A stretch of DNA of 64,000 nt from Emydura subglobosa (Eukaryota; Chordata; Testudines; Chelidae): positions 34,145,383-34,209,382 of the forward strand of contig ML679966.1 of the NCBI GenBank assembly GCA_007922225.1. Reading direction: 5' to 3'. Within the stretch, counting starts at the first letter, position 1, and every line of letters begins with the position of its first letter. Shown here piece by piece: positions 23,341 through 34,106 of this stretch. The notes under the pieces are model-generated. The model was not told the origin of the DNA, did no database searches, and saw only the letters and a program-made list of their open reading frames with translations. A program made the position numbers and the translations under genes.

Positions 23341-25424
23341 AGAGAAAAACGAGTGCCTAGCCCTTTAAGTCTCTTCCGAAGTGTTAGGGACTCTGTCAAA
23401 ATTCTTACGCTGGTTCCATTGCGAGAAGGGACTGTGGTACAATTCCCATATGGGAAAAACGTACAAGAAGAACCATTCTGAACGCGAAATGGGTGGACAG
23501 GTTCCTCCCACGAAGGCCATGTTCTGCATTCTCCACCCCTCCATCCCCCGGGTACCAGGTCGAATCTCTTGTCCCTCTCCAGTTATCTGGAGCCTATTTA
23601 TCCCCAGGTGTCACGGGAGGGGAGTCATGGGCAGGGATTGCTTACTCGGTCCTTCTCCTCATTACCCAGATCCCGTGGATCCACTGCTCCCTCTCATCCA
23701 TGTGCAAAGTCTAAGCTCAGGAGTGCAGCAGCCCCAGCAACCAGCAGACCAAAAGTTCCAAAATCTGCTTGGCCACCTGGGACTAGTTTGAAATTGCATT
23801 TCCAGCGAGGGTTCAGAACTGTCAGGTACCAAGCACACTCTGGGAACCACATACATTAATTAAGATTAATAACTAATAATGAAAATGTCCAGATCTCTGA
23901 GGTTCAAACTGAAACACTGCATTCTGGATGTTCACTGTCCTGCAGAGTTTTGAGTAGGGACATCAAAGTTGCTGCACTGAGTTTGAAAAGACCAAGATTA
24001 TGGAGAACTTTCAGTGCAACTAAAAAGTAATATACTGTAGTGAAATGTGTCATTTTACCTGAAGAGACTTGGTCCATAATTAGATTTTTCTTTCCCTCTC
24101 CATCAATTTGGATAAATACAAAACAAATTGGGATTAGCAGACCATTGGTTAAAATCTCAATTTCGTCCATAGGAAAAAAATGAACATATTTCCTCTCCCT
24201 AAAGTAAAATGAGCAAATATTTGTCTCTTGGCCAGTTTCATGTCAAATGTGCAGATACTGACTTTTTGCCAAAAATTATTCACATTTTTTTCACCAAAGC
24301 AAACCACTGAACCTCCCCAACATAATGAGTGAAGCTCTGAACTTTAGAAGACATCACACAAGGCCCATTTTAAACTGTTTATCTTGACTTTTTCCATGAA
24401 GGCTTTCACAACACAGGGAAAGGGAAAGAATTTTGCTGTTGTTACCGCTTTAATTACAACTTTGATACTTTTCATGACCCTTACAAAAACAAATTCTAAG
24501 ATCTATTTGTAAAGATGTGACACACACACACACAGGAGGACTAGATAAAGACTGAATTTTATATCCTGGCACCAGCAGGAGCAGGCATCATTAGGTGTAA
24601 GATGAGTTAGAACTCCAAAAATTTAATACCTCTGTCATATTGATACAGAGTAACAGACATTTGGGAAGATGAGGGTAGTCACCAGAACAAAAATTAATAA
24701 TATAAATCTAAGTTGCAGGGAAATATACAGCCAAAACAACAATGTTCTCACTGTGTGGAAGTGCAGCAATTTTACTGGGAGTAAAAAGATCTGAAAGGAA
24801 GAAATATGCTAGGGACCTTATAGAATAAAGAGGATTGTAAAAAAAGCATCAGGAAGAAGAGTCCCAGATTCACTGACTTTCTCATTGTCATTAAATTATA
24901 TAGACCCTGATTCTGCAAAAACTTAAGCAGGTGCTTTACTTTACCACAGTGAGCAACACCATTGAAATTGATACATTACAGAGGCATGATCCATATTGTA
25001 CAGCAATATGACAAAAATTGACAGTAATTGTCCATCTTTATCAAGATGATGAAGGGAAGTTCCAGTTATCTTATATTCCTACTTTATTACTAGGGTGGCT
25101 ATACCATTTGGTACCCACTGTTTGGCCTGTGAGTGTTCTAGAATCCGCACACTCTTTAGATTAAAAAAAAAAGTACATTGTCTTCCAGAAGCTGGTGGAA
25201 GACAAGAAAATAGGAAGGGATCAGACACCTGATGTGCCAGTAGCTTTAAAGCATTCAAGTAAACTGTCTCCAATAAGATATTGGGACATTTTAGGCGGAA
25301 GTAAGGATTTTAATCTGTTGTATTACTCCTTTCTATTTTTAAATGTTGTATTGCATCCTAAGTGCTTTGATAATAGGATGGACACCTAACAAGTATTTAT
25401 AATTATGAGGCAACACAATTTACT
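23341..25424. other. Intergenic, no gene seen
   Basis: The open frame at 23381-23791 (136 codons) overlaps the island edge and has no known domain; a non-coding transcript from the island is possible but unsupported. About 24900-24990 holds the common repeat block CTGATTCTGCAAAAACTTAA. A short CA repeat lies at 24520-24534. Confidence 0.4.
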
Positions 25425-25600
25425 GAATTAAACACTGGACTGAGAATCAGGAATATAGGGTTCACTGCTTCTGACATACTGTGTGGTCTTGGGGAAGTTG
25501 GTTAGACTAAATTTTTCAAAAGTAGCTTCTGATTTTAAGATCCCACTTTGAGATACATTAAACTTAATTTTCAGAAGTGATGAAAAATACACAATGCCGA
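25425..25600 (+). repeat. CORE-SINE (MIR-like)
   Basis: CACTGGACTGAGAATCAGGA, then TGTGTGGTCTTGGGGAAGTT, matches the MIR block in which GTGTGACCTTGGGCAAGTCA is conserved. The copy is old and diverged. Confidence 0.65.
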
Positions 25601-25689
25601 ATGACATCAGAAGAACTGCTGGGGCTCATCATCAATGAAAATCAGGCCCTAGGTATTTCAGGTTGAGTACTCAGACTCTATTTTTTTTT

Positions 25690-27575
25690 AAGTACATCAG
25701 AACCAGGAAGCCTGCCAAACCATCAGTAGAGCCACTGGATTATTGAGGTGCTAAGGAGCACCCAAGGGAGAAAAGGCCATTGCAGAGAAGCTAAATGAAT
25801 TATTTGCATCAGTCTTCACTGCAGAGAATTTGAGGAAGATTCCCACACCTTATCCATTCTTTTTAGGTGACAAATCTGAGGAACTGTCCCAGATCGAGGT
25901 GTCAATAGAGAAGGTTTTGATACAAATTTATAAATTAAACAGTTGTAGGTCACCAAGATCAGATGATATTCACCCAAGAATTCTGAAGGAACTCAGACGT
26001 GAAACTGAAGAACTACTAATTGTGATATGTAACCTATCACTTAAATCAGCCTCTGTACCAAATGACTGGCAGCTAGTTAATATCATACCAATTTTTTTAA
26101 GCATCTCCAGAGGTGATCCTAGGCAATTACAAGACAGTAAACCTAATTTCAGTACCAGGCAAATTGGTTGAAATTATAGTAAAGAACAGAATTATCAGAG
26201 ACTTAGATTAACACAATTTGTTGGGAAAGAGTCAATATGGCTTTTATAAAGGAAAGTCATGCCTCACCAATCTATTAAAATACTTTGAGTGGGTCAACAA
26301 ACGTGGACAAGGGTGATCCAGTGGACATAGAGTACTTGGACTTTCAGAAATCCTTTGACAGGATCCTTCACCAAAGGATTTTAAGAAAATTAAGAAATCA
26401 TGGGATGAAAGAGAAGGTCCTCTCATGGATCAGTAACGGGTTTAGAGATAGGAAATGAAGGAGAGGAATAAATTGTCAGTTTCCACAGTGGAAAGAGGTA
26501 AACAGTGGGGTCCTCCAAGGATCTGTATTGGGAGCTATGCTGTTCATCATATTCATAAATGATCAAGGAAAAGGGGTAAACAGGGAGGTGGCAAAGTTTG
26601 CAGATGATGCTAAATTACTCAAGATAGTTAGGGTCCAAAGCAGACTTGAAGAGTTACAAAGGGATCTCACAAAACTGGTTGACTTGGCAACAAAATGGCA
26701 GATGAAGTTCAGTGTTGATAAATTAAAAGTATTGCATATTGGAAAACATAATCTCAACTATAAATAAAAGTGATGGAGTTTAAACTAGCTGTTACCACTC
26801 AAGAAAGAGATCTTGGAGCCATCATAGATAGTTCTCTAAAAACATCTGCGTAGTGTGCAGTGGCAGTCAAAAAAGGTAACCGGATGTTATGAACCATTAG
26901 GAAAAGAATAGATAAGACAGAAAATATCATAATGCATTAAGCCATTGTACGCTTGCATCCTGAGCACTTGTGCAATTGTGGTCACCTCATCTCAAAAAAG
27001 ATATATTAGAATTGGAAAAAGTAAAGAAGGACAACAAAAATTATTAGGGATTAAAAAGACTGGGACTGTTCAGCTTCGAAAAGAGATGACTGAGGGGAGA
27101 TAAGATAGAGATCTATAAAATCATGAATGGTGTGGAGAAAGTGAATAAGGAAGTGTTATTTACCCTTCACATAACTCAAGAACCAGGGGTCACCCAATTA
27201 AATTCATAGGCAGCAAGTTTAAAACAAACATAAGGAAATACTTCTTCACACAATGCACAGTCAACCCATGTAATTCATTGCCAGAGGATTTTGTGAACAC
27301 CAAAAGTATAACTGAGTTCACAAAAAATTAGATACGTTCATCGAGGATGCATCCATTAATAGCTACAGTCAGGAACGCAACCCATGCTCTGGGTTTCCCT
27401 AAACCTCTGACTGCTTGAAGCTGAAACTGGACAATGGGGCAAATCACTCAATACGGTGCCTTGTTCTGTTCATTCCCTCTGAAACATCTGGCACTGGCCA
27501 CTGTCAAAAGACAGGATACTGGGCTACATGGACATTGGTCTGACCCAATATGGCTATTCTTATGTTCTTACGCAA
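25690..27575 (+). mobile_element. CR1 LINE, second subfamily, RT remnant
   Basis: About 25770-26170 encodes the RT fingers (SRSPRSDDIHPRILKEL-like, then VPNDWQLVNIIPIF). About 26270-26450 holds palm relics, and 26528-26767 the block with KFADDAKLLKIV, an intact FADD catalytic box. The 3' end (about 27520-27570) has GGTCTGACCCAATATGGC and TTCTTATGTTCTTA, the tail of the CR1 subfamily that ends in TTCTTATG repeats. Numerous stops and shifts; inactive. Confidence 0.88.
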
Positions 27576-27589
27576 TCAGAGACACAAAA

Positions 27590-27790
27590 TCAGATGCCAC
27601 TTTTGAAAATGGTGGCCTTAACTTCTGCCTCGGTTTCCTGACTGGTAAATTGGGAATTATGGTACTAACCTACCTACCTACTTCAGAAGGGTGTTCTTAG
27701 GATTAGTTAGTTAAATTGTAAAATACTTTGAATATGTAAAGTACATAAAAGTAATAATACTTATTATTAATAAGTTTTAAGTGTGAGTGA
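27590..27790 (+). repeat. CORE-SINE (MIR-like) 3' part
   Basis: CTGCCTCGGTTTCCTGACTG, then GGTAAATTGGGAATTATGGT, CTACCTACCT, and a GGATTAGTTAG...AAATACTTTGAA tail follow the MIR/CORE-SINE order. It abuts the CR1 tail. Confidence 0.65.
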
Positions 27791-27934
27791 CAAAGTTCTT
27801 ACTAATCAAGGCTTTGAGCAACAACTAAAACAGCCACTCTAATTTCTCACCGATGTGACATACTTCCTCAGGAGAATGATTGGTTCTTTGCTTGCCTGCC
27901 TATTGTAGTGGTTATAATATAGATTCATAGCTTC

Positions 27935-28300
27935 CAAGCCAGAAAGGAACACTTTGACCATCTAGCCTGACCTCATGTATAACACAGACCATAGAACTTC
28001 TCCCAAAATAATTCCTAAAGCATATCTTTTAGAAAAAAACATCCATTTTTTATTTTAAAATATCCAGTGAATCTAGAGAATCTATCACAACCCTGGGTAA
28101 ATTGTTCCAATGATTAATTACCCTCACTGTTAAAATTGACACCTTATTTCGAGTCTGAATTTTGTCTGGCTTTGACTTCCAGCCATTGAATCATGTTATA
28201 TCTTACTTTATCTGGTAGAATGAAGAGCTTTTTTTTTTTTTTATGTGCAAAGCAATGTGTTATTTCCACTTCAGGGATGGACTCATCTTTCAATTCCATT
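27935..28300 (-). mobile_element. CR1 3'-end fragment, antisense
   Basis: The plus strand shows ATAGATTCATAGCTTCCAAG, CCAGAAAGGAACACTTTGAC, then a GACCTCATGTATAACACAG block, ATTGTTCCAATGATTAATTA, and a TTGACTTCCAGCCATTGAAT block. This is the reverse complement of a known CR1 3' region. The fragments at 44.9 kb and 50.6 kb are the same kind. Confidence 0.75.
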
Positions 28301-28309
28301 CCTGTTAAC

Positions 28310-28400
28310 CCATTATTATTAATAATTATTAGTATTACCAGGATACCATTGTGCTAGGCCTTGTATAAACAGAGCAAAAAGATGGTCCCTGCCTGTGACA
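28310..28400. repeat. L2/CR1-type tail fragment
   Basis: TTAGTATTACCAGGATACCA, then GTGCTAGGCCTTGTATAAAC and GATGGTCCCTGCC, resembles the fragments at 3.4 and 8.2 kb. Confidence 0.5.
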
Positions 28401-28935
28401 GGGTGGTTTGCCCCCTTAAGGGTATAAAGGACTAAGCGGTCAGCCCCACTTCCACAGAGTGCCCCTTTAATATTTTGGGACGTCTGATATATACAAGGTC
28501 ATAGGAGATGTTGGTAGAGAGGAAGCAGTCCCAGAAATAAATAATGTTTGGAAAGAAATCCTGTTACTGTTTCTTAAAGGGCCAGGACCTGGAGCCTTGC
28601 AAAGGCTGTCTTCTCTCCCACCCAACTGGGATGAGCTTTATGAAGTGGTCCAGCCAGTATACATGCTGCCTCCACCTTCATAGCACAAGGCTTGCCTGCT
28701 GGATCCTCTGAGTTTCAGGATTAATTGTGGGAAAGGGACCAGCTGAAGGAGAACCTGGTTAAGGCCCTGCACCTGGCCTAAATTACAACCCAAGTCCCAG
28801 AGGGAGAGTTGGGAATACTTGTCTTGAGAGAGAGTTTGAAGTACAGTCTGAGGTTCAGGAAGGAACTGGGAGACTCCTGAAGAAGGGTGAGAAAAATCTA
28901 CTAGGACTCTCATATGGATCTAGAGTGGGTGTGAA
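28401..28935. other. Intergenic, no gene seen
   Basis: Moderately GC-rich (28560-28860), without a recognisable domain or repeat ends. Confidence 0.35.
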
Positions 28936-29066
28936 CCTGAGGGAACACTTCGTCAGATGCATCCCATGAAAGCTTATGCTGGCAGAAATGTGTTAGTCTT
29001 TAAGGTGCTACAGGACTCTCATTATTTTTGCTGAATAAGGACTAACACGGCTACCCCTCTGGAATG
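28936..29066. repeat. Short interspersed repeat, unassigned family
   Basis: The core CTTCGTCAGATGCATCCCAT, GAAAGCTTATGCTGGCAGAA, GTTAGTCTTTAAGGTGCTAC, AGGACTCTCATTATTTTTGC and ACTAACACGGCTACCCCTCT recurs at 50315-50415, with a part at 55862-55910. It is very common in turtle sequence. I could not assign a class. Confidence 0.6.
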
Positions 29067-29484
29067 TCTCAGTGAATGAGAGATGATAGAGTGGGATAAG
29101 TCCTGAAAAGCCTTGAAAATACAGACAAGCAGCTTACATTTGATGAAAACATAAAGACTGGAGGATTGACACTGCAGTGGGAGAGAGGGGCAAGAGTCAA
29201 GTGTGGTGGAGAGTGAAGCAGGGAGAGAATCAACAACCATATTAATGGAAGAAAGAAGCAATTCTTGGCAGCAAGAGAGCAACAATGGGCTCACACATTC
29301 AGCTGCTACATTTTATTACAGTTGCTGTTCCACGAGCCATTAAAAAAAATCACAATCTAAGTAATGTGCTAGGTCACGTGAGGCTCCAACCCATATTTTG
29401 GCCACTTACCTTATTGGGTAAGCACCTCCTCCCACTCCATCCACTAATTTGTTTCACCTACCTATTAGGTCTTGTAGGTCTTGT
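29067..29484. other. Intergenic, no gene seen
   Basis: No recognisable feature. Confidence 0.35.
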
Positions 29485-29615
29485 CTTAAATTAAAACTGT
29501 AGGCTCTTTGGGGCAGGCACTGTCTTTTGCTACATATCTGTATGGAATCTGGCACAGTGGGTGCCAAACCTGGCTGAGACCTCTAGGTGCTAATGTAATA
29601 CAATTAAATAATAAT
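29485..29615 (+). repeat. L2/CR1-type 3' tail
   Basis: ACTGTAGGCTCTTTGGGGCA, GGCACTGTCTTTTGCTACAT, GGCACAGTGGGTGCC and CTCTAGGTGCTAATGTAATA match the order of a known ancient LINE tail. Confidence 0.6.
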
Positions 29616-29635
29616 ACACACAGATGACACAGCAG

Positions 29636-29770
29636 TAGGAAACAGAACTTCATGGCTCTTTTAGGGTTGCTGGGTAACCTCAGGTCTGTCATTTCATCTA
29701 TCAGTATCTCAGTTTCTTCACGCATAAAATTGGTATGATAATTCTTGAAAAGTGCTGTGAGGCTAAGCTC
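29636..29770 (+). repeat. CORE-SINE (MIR-like)
   Basis: GGGTAACCTCAGGTCTGTCA, then TATCTCAGTTTCTTCACGCA and TAAAATTGGTATGATAATTC, matches the MIR core and its conserved 3' block. Confidence 0.6.
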
Positions 29771-29827
29771 TATTAGTCTCTATTTCAGACCATTAGACAG
29801 TGATGAGTAAATGCAACATTTTCATTT

Positions 29828-30175
29828 AAGAACATAGGTGCTGTCATACCGGAACAAACCAACCATCCATCTACTGTGGTATAATATGTTTGATGATAGC
29901 TATTCCAAATGATACAGGGAAAAGTGAAAACCCCTCCGAGTACTCATGCATCTAGAAAAGGGTAAAATAGGGAGGTATCTTCTTGATCATGGCTGGTTAT
30001 CAGGTGTAGTTTAAAGCCTGTGTTCTTGACAACCTACTCAGTTCTCATTTATTCTCAGTCATCAGCAGCTCTGAAGATCCAATTTGTTTTACAAGGACAG
30101 CAATTACAGACTGACTAATTTTCACTCAACACCTTGTTATAAATTCAGCAGAGAGTCTATTTAAAACAAAAGCTT
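29828..30175 (-). mobile_element. CR1 3'-end fragment, antisense
   Basis: AAGAACATAGGTGCTGTCAT, then ACCGGAACAAACCAACCATC, is the reverse complement of the CR1 tail that ends in TTATGTTCTT. The rest of the block is diverged. Confidence 0.65.
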
Positions 30176-30858
30176 CTCTTCTAAGCATTGCTTCTTTAAT
30201 GTTTATGTTTTTCTGTTTCTAAGGCCTCGACTACACCAGTGCTGTCAACACAATTTACAGCAATAATTAATAAGCGCTAAACTTACAATGCTTATGCCTG
30301 TTCACACAGCACTCATTGTGTCACTGAAGGATGTCCACAGTTGATTCTCTAGCATCGACAGTGAGAGCAGTGCAGTGTGGACAGCTATCCTACTGTGCAA
30401 CTCGCCACCTGTGCCACTAGAAATTGTGGGAAGGCAGAGATGATCATAATGCATCATGGGTGCAGGCTCAACGTCCCATGATGTATTGATTTCCGACCCA
30501 TCATTCCATGGGTTTCGACTGTGTTTTGTAGTATTTTTCAATGGCCTCAGTTTCCTGTGCACCCACAATCTCTATCTGAAAGGCTGGATCCTGCACTGTT
30601 CTCCACTGTTGTTGTCAGTGTTCTGAACACATCATGGCTGCATGTACAGTACATCATGAGCTCCCAATCAGAACAGGAATCCGAGGTTCCTGACCAGCTA
30701 TGTCCCATGCAAACAAACAACAGCGGATTACTGTTTGCATCCACGGAGCATCTGCACACAGTGCACCGTCACTTTGGGTGCATGAGACAAGCACTGAGTG
30801 GTGGGATCGCATCATTATGCAGGTCTAGGATGATGAACAGTGGCTGCAGAACTTTTGA

Positions 30859-31685
30859 ATGTGCAAAGCCATCTTCATGGAACTCTCTGCGGAGCTCGCC
30901 CTTGCCCTGCGACATAAGGATACCAGAATGAGAGCTGCCTTCTTGATGGAGAAGCATGTGGTGATCGCAGTGTGGAAGCTGGCAACTCCAGACTGCTACT
31001 GGTTGGTCGCTAATCAGATTGGAGTCAGGAAATTCACTGTTGACGCCGTGTTATCGCAAGTGTGCATGGCCATTAATCACTTTCTTCTATGAAGTACTGT
31101 GGGTCTTGGCAATGTGCATGAAATGGTGAATGGCTTCACAGCAATGGGATTCCCTAACTGTGATGGGGCGATAGATGGCACACACATCCCAATTTTGGCA
31201 CCGGACCATCTCATGATGGAGCACATCAATAGAAAAAGGTAATTCTATCTGGTACTACAGGTGCTTGTGGATTACTGTGGGCGTTTTGCTGACATCAATG
31301 CAGGTTGGTCAGGGAATGTGCACATCTTCAGGAACACTGACCTGTACAGAAAGTTCCAACAGGGACTTTCTTTCCAAATCAAAAGATTCCAATGGGGGAT
31401 GTTGAAATGCCCATAGTGATCCTGGGAGACCCAGCCTACCCCTTACTGCCATAGCTCATGAAGCCTTCTACAAGCAACCTGGACAACAGTAAGAAGCGCT
31501 TCAGTAACAGGTTGAGCAGGTGCCAAATGACTGTTGAATGTGCATTTGGCAGATTAAAAGCTTGCTGGCAATGTCCTTATGGCAGGTTAGATCTAAATGA
31601 GGACAATATTCCCATAGTTATAGTCACCTGCTGTGTGCTCCATAATATTTGTGAAGATAAGGGTGAAAACTTTCCCCATGGGTGA
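30859..31685 (+). pseudogene. Harbinger DDE transposase, broken
   Basis: Joined frames give a PIF/Harbinger nuclease. AIDGTHIPILAP carries the first catalytic Asp (codon 31174-31176). GDPAYPLLP carries the second (31428-31430). MTVECAFGRLKACWQC carries the Glu (31536-31538), followed by VTCCVLHNICE. All three catalytic residues survive, but in-frame stops occur near 31090 (TGA) and 31240 (TAA), and a small deletion near 31325 removes part of the conserved VHDxRVF block. The first ORF (30859-31092) covers the helical N-terminal region. Confidence 0.85.
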
Positions 31686-33182
31686 AGTGCAGAGGCAGAT
31701 TGCCTTGCAGTTGACTGTGAACAACCAGATATCAAGGCTATTAGAGGGGCACAATGGTGACCCTTTTGAATCGGGGCACAACGGGAGGCCATTTGAATCA
31801 GGAAGGGAAATATTTTGACAATTAGCATCAATAAGGTGTTTTTGTAAACAGCACCGTGCCATGCTATGAATGCTAGCCCACTTGCACTGTGTATCAAGGT
31901 AAGCTGCAACCATCATGTGCAGGAGACAAATAAAGACTGCTTATATTTCACAGAGTATGTCTTTATTAAATAACAATTATTCACAACACACACAAAACAC
32001 TGGGCTGGAGAGGAAAAAGCAATGAGTGGTAGTGTGAGCTATGACAGCTGGGTGTAAGTCCAGCTATCATTCTGGAAGTTGTCTGAAGGGGTGGAGGGAA
32101 CAGGGTACCAAGACGGGCCAGGAGTTTGGTAGGAATGTGTGAGTGCAGTTTGGGGAAGGCATGGAAAGCAATTCTGTATTGGCTGCAGGAGGAAGAGGGG
32201 AAGCATACATGAATTCAGTCTGCAGCTTTGTTTGCTTCTCCATGGCTTTTATCATGCACTCATAACCTGCTATCACTTGCTTCTGGTTTTCCCTCCTCTC
32301 CTACTTACCAATTTTTTTATTTTTCAGTCACACCATATCTCCATGCCCTTTTTTCTTTTTTTTTCCACCTCAGAGGACTGGAAGAGTTCTTGGAACATCT
32401 CCTCTTTGCTTCTCTATGGTCATTTTCTTATCAGCAGCAGGCGCTCAAACAGCGTGGAGGGGTTCCCCCTCAAGGGCACATCTGTAGAAGCACAATAAAC
32501 AATGAGCAGAAGCATGATTGTCAGTGCACTAACAGCATTGATTCATTACAGTAAAAAAACCTCTCTCACTGTCCATTGGCAAGCGCACAGCTCAACAATC
32601 ACCCAGGGCATGGTGAGTTGTGTCCAGGGGAAGGGGACACTCAAGCTGGGGAAAAGGTTCTGGATAGTTGTTTGGGGGAATTCATACAGGTAGATAGGGA
32701 CAAAATTTTAAATTGTGCCAACATTTTCCACAGGTGGGGGTCGTAGAATCTGATATCTCACGCCTTAAGAGTAAGCAGGGATGCTAGTGCGCATCTCCTT
32801 CATGCGAGCACCTTCAATATGCTTCCATATGCTGCTTGCCTGTGTGCCTCTTTGGTCTCTACACAAGTGATTGCTGATTGGCTTGGGAAAGTTTCCTACA
32901 ACGGGGGGAGAAACAAAGCAGCTCTGCCAAGGAATTTCTGGCAGAGGACTGGCGAATACCTCCATGAAAGTTTCTTAGAGCTCTTTCTGGAGGATTCCCA
33001 TGAAATCTCAGTGTGTATTAACACACTTTTCCACTGCACTGCCTAGCTGAACAGGGGAATGGGAAGCACATGCAAACACAGCTACTCTTGTGTATTTCTA
33101 TCCCTTCAACCAGCTGTATAATGCAACAAAGCAAAGGACAGCTGTACCTCATGTAACTGACCAGCATCAGCTCTAAAAAATC

Positions 33183-33880
33183 ACTTACAAGAGCTCCCCT
33201 CTCCTGCATCCTGCATGCCAGAGCTGGAGGGCCAGGACTGGCTCAAACCCTCCTGGGTTGAAAAGAGGTCCTGGCTCCCCACATCACCAAATGACCCAGT
33301 CCCCTGCTCCACATTGTCCTCAAACTCAACCTCCTCATTCACAACTTCTTTGTTGGGGTTCAGTCCGGTGTCTGCTGTCTCCACGGGTCTCTTGGTGATG
33401 GAGGTGGGGTCACCACCAAGGATGGCTTCCAACTCCTTATAGAAGCAGCAGGTCTTTGGTTCTACACCAGAGCGACGGTTTGACTCCCTTGTCTTTTGGT
33501 ACCCCTGCCACAGCTTCTTGATTTTTGCATAGCACTGCAGCATGTCCCGTTCATAGCCCTTCTCCACCAAGCCATAAGAAATCTGACCATAGGTATCAAA
33601 GTTCCTTCAGCTGAAGCAGTTGGGACTGCACAGCCTTCTCTCCCCAAATGCTGATCAGATCCAGAAGCTCTGGTGTGCTCCAAGTGGGAGAACATTTGGT
33701 GCATGGAGCCACCATGGTCAGCTGGGCAGTTGCAATGTGAGCTCTCCATGCTGACCAAGCAGGAAGTGGAATTTCAAAATATCCTGGGACTTTAAAGGGG
33801 AAGGGACATATGGCTGCAGGGTAGCAGCTGATAGCCTGAGCAGTCAGGATGGGCATTGTGGGACACCTCTTGGAGGTCAT
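33183..33880 (-). pseudogene. Harbinger Myb/SANT-like DNA-binding protein, broken
   Basis: The minus strand reads SPTWSTPELLDLISIWGEKA (about 33690-33630), then after a frame break KGYERDMLQCYAKIKKLWQG (about 33565-33505), EPKTCCFYKELEAILGGDPT and an acidic stretch, NEEVEFEDNVEQGTG. This is the trihelix/MADF-type Myb/SANT partner used by Harbinger elements for DNA binding and nuclear import of the transposase. The frame break near 33590 shows it is inactive. The N-terminal part, from 33880 to about 33730, is poorly conserved. Confidence 0.8.
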
Positions 33881-34106
33881 TTATTGCAGCATAACCAAGT
33901 GTGGTGTCTACACTGATGCTTTGTTGCTAAAAGTTTGGCACAAAAAGCTCTATGCCTCTTGTTGAGGTGCTTTTATTTTGTTGCAAAATCAGGGGAGTTG
34001 GGTCAGCGGCTGGGTGGGCTGGGGATTGTAGTGTGCACATCACCACTGTTTTGGTGCAAAAAGCTGCCTTTGGTCAACAAAAGTCTGTAGTGTAGACCAG
34101 ACCTAA

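Larger units (their letters stand above)
30223..34103. mobile_element. Harbinger (PIF) transposon, full length, inactive
   Basis: The ends are imperfect inverted repeats: GGCCTCGACTACACCAGTG at the left, and GGTCTGGTCTACACTAC when the right end is read in reverse. Both are flanked by the 3-bp target duplication TAA (30220-30222 and 34104-34106), as expected for Harbinger. It carries both genes of the superfamily: a DDE transposase on the plus strand (about 30859-31685) and a Myb/SANT protein on the minus strand (about 33880-33183), convergently arranged. Both are broken. The many short MITEs in this window with similar ends were probably mobilised by relatives of this element. It sits between the two CpG-island promoters. 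Confidence 0.9.

Noticed and set aside
23381..23791. 136-codon ORF at island edge
   Set aside because: No domain or splice support. Overlapping ORFs of similar length in two other frames.
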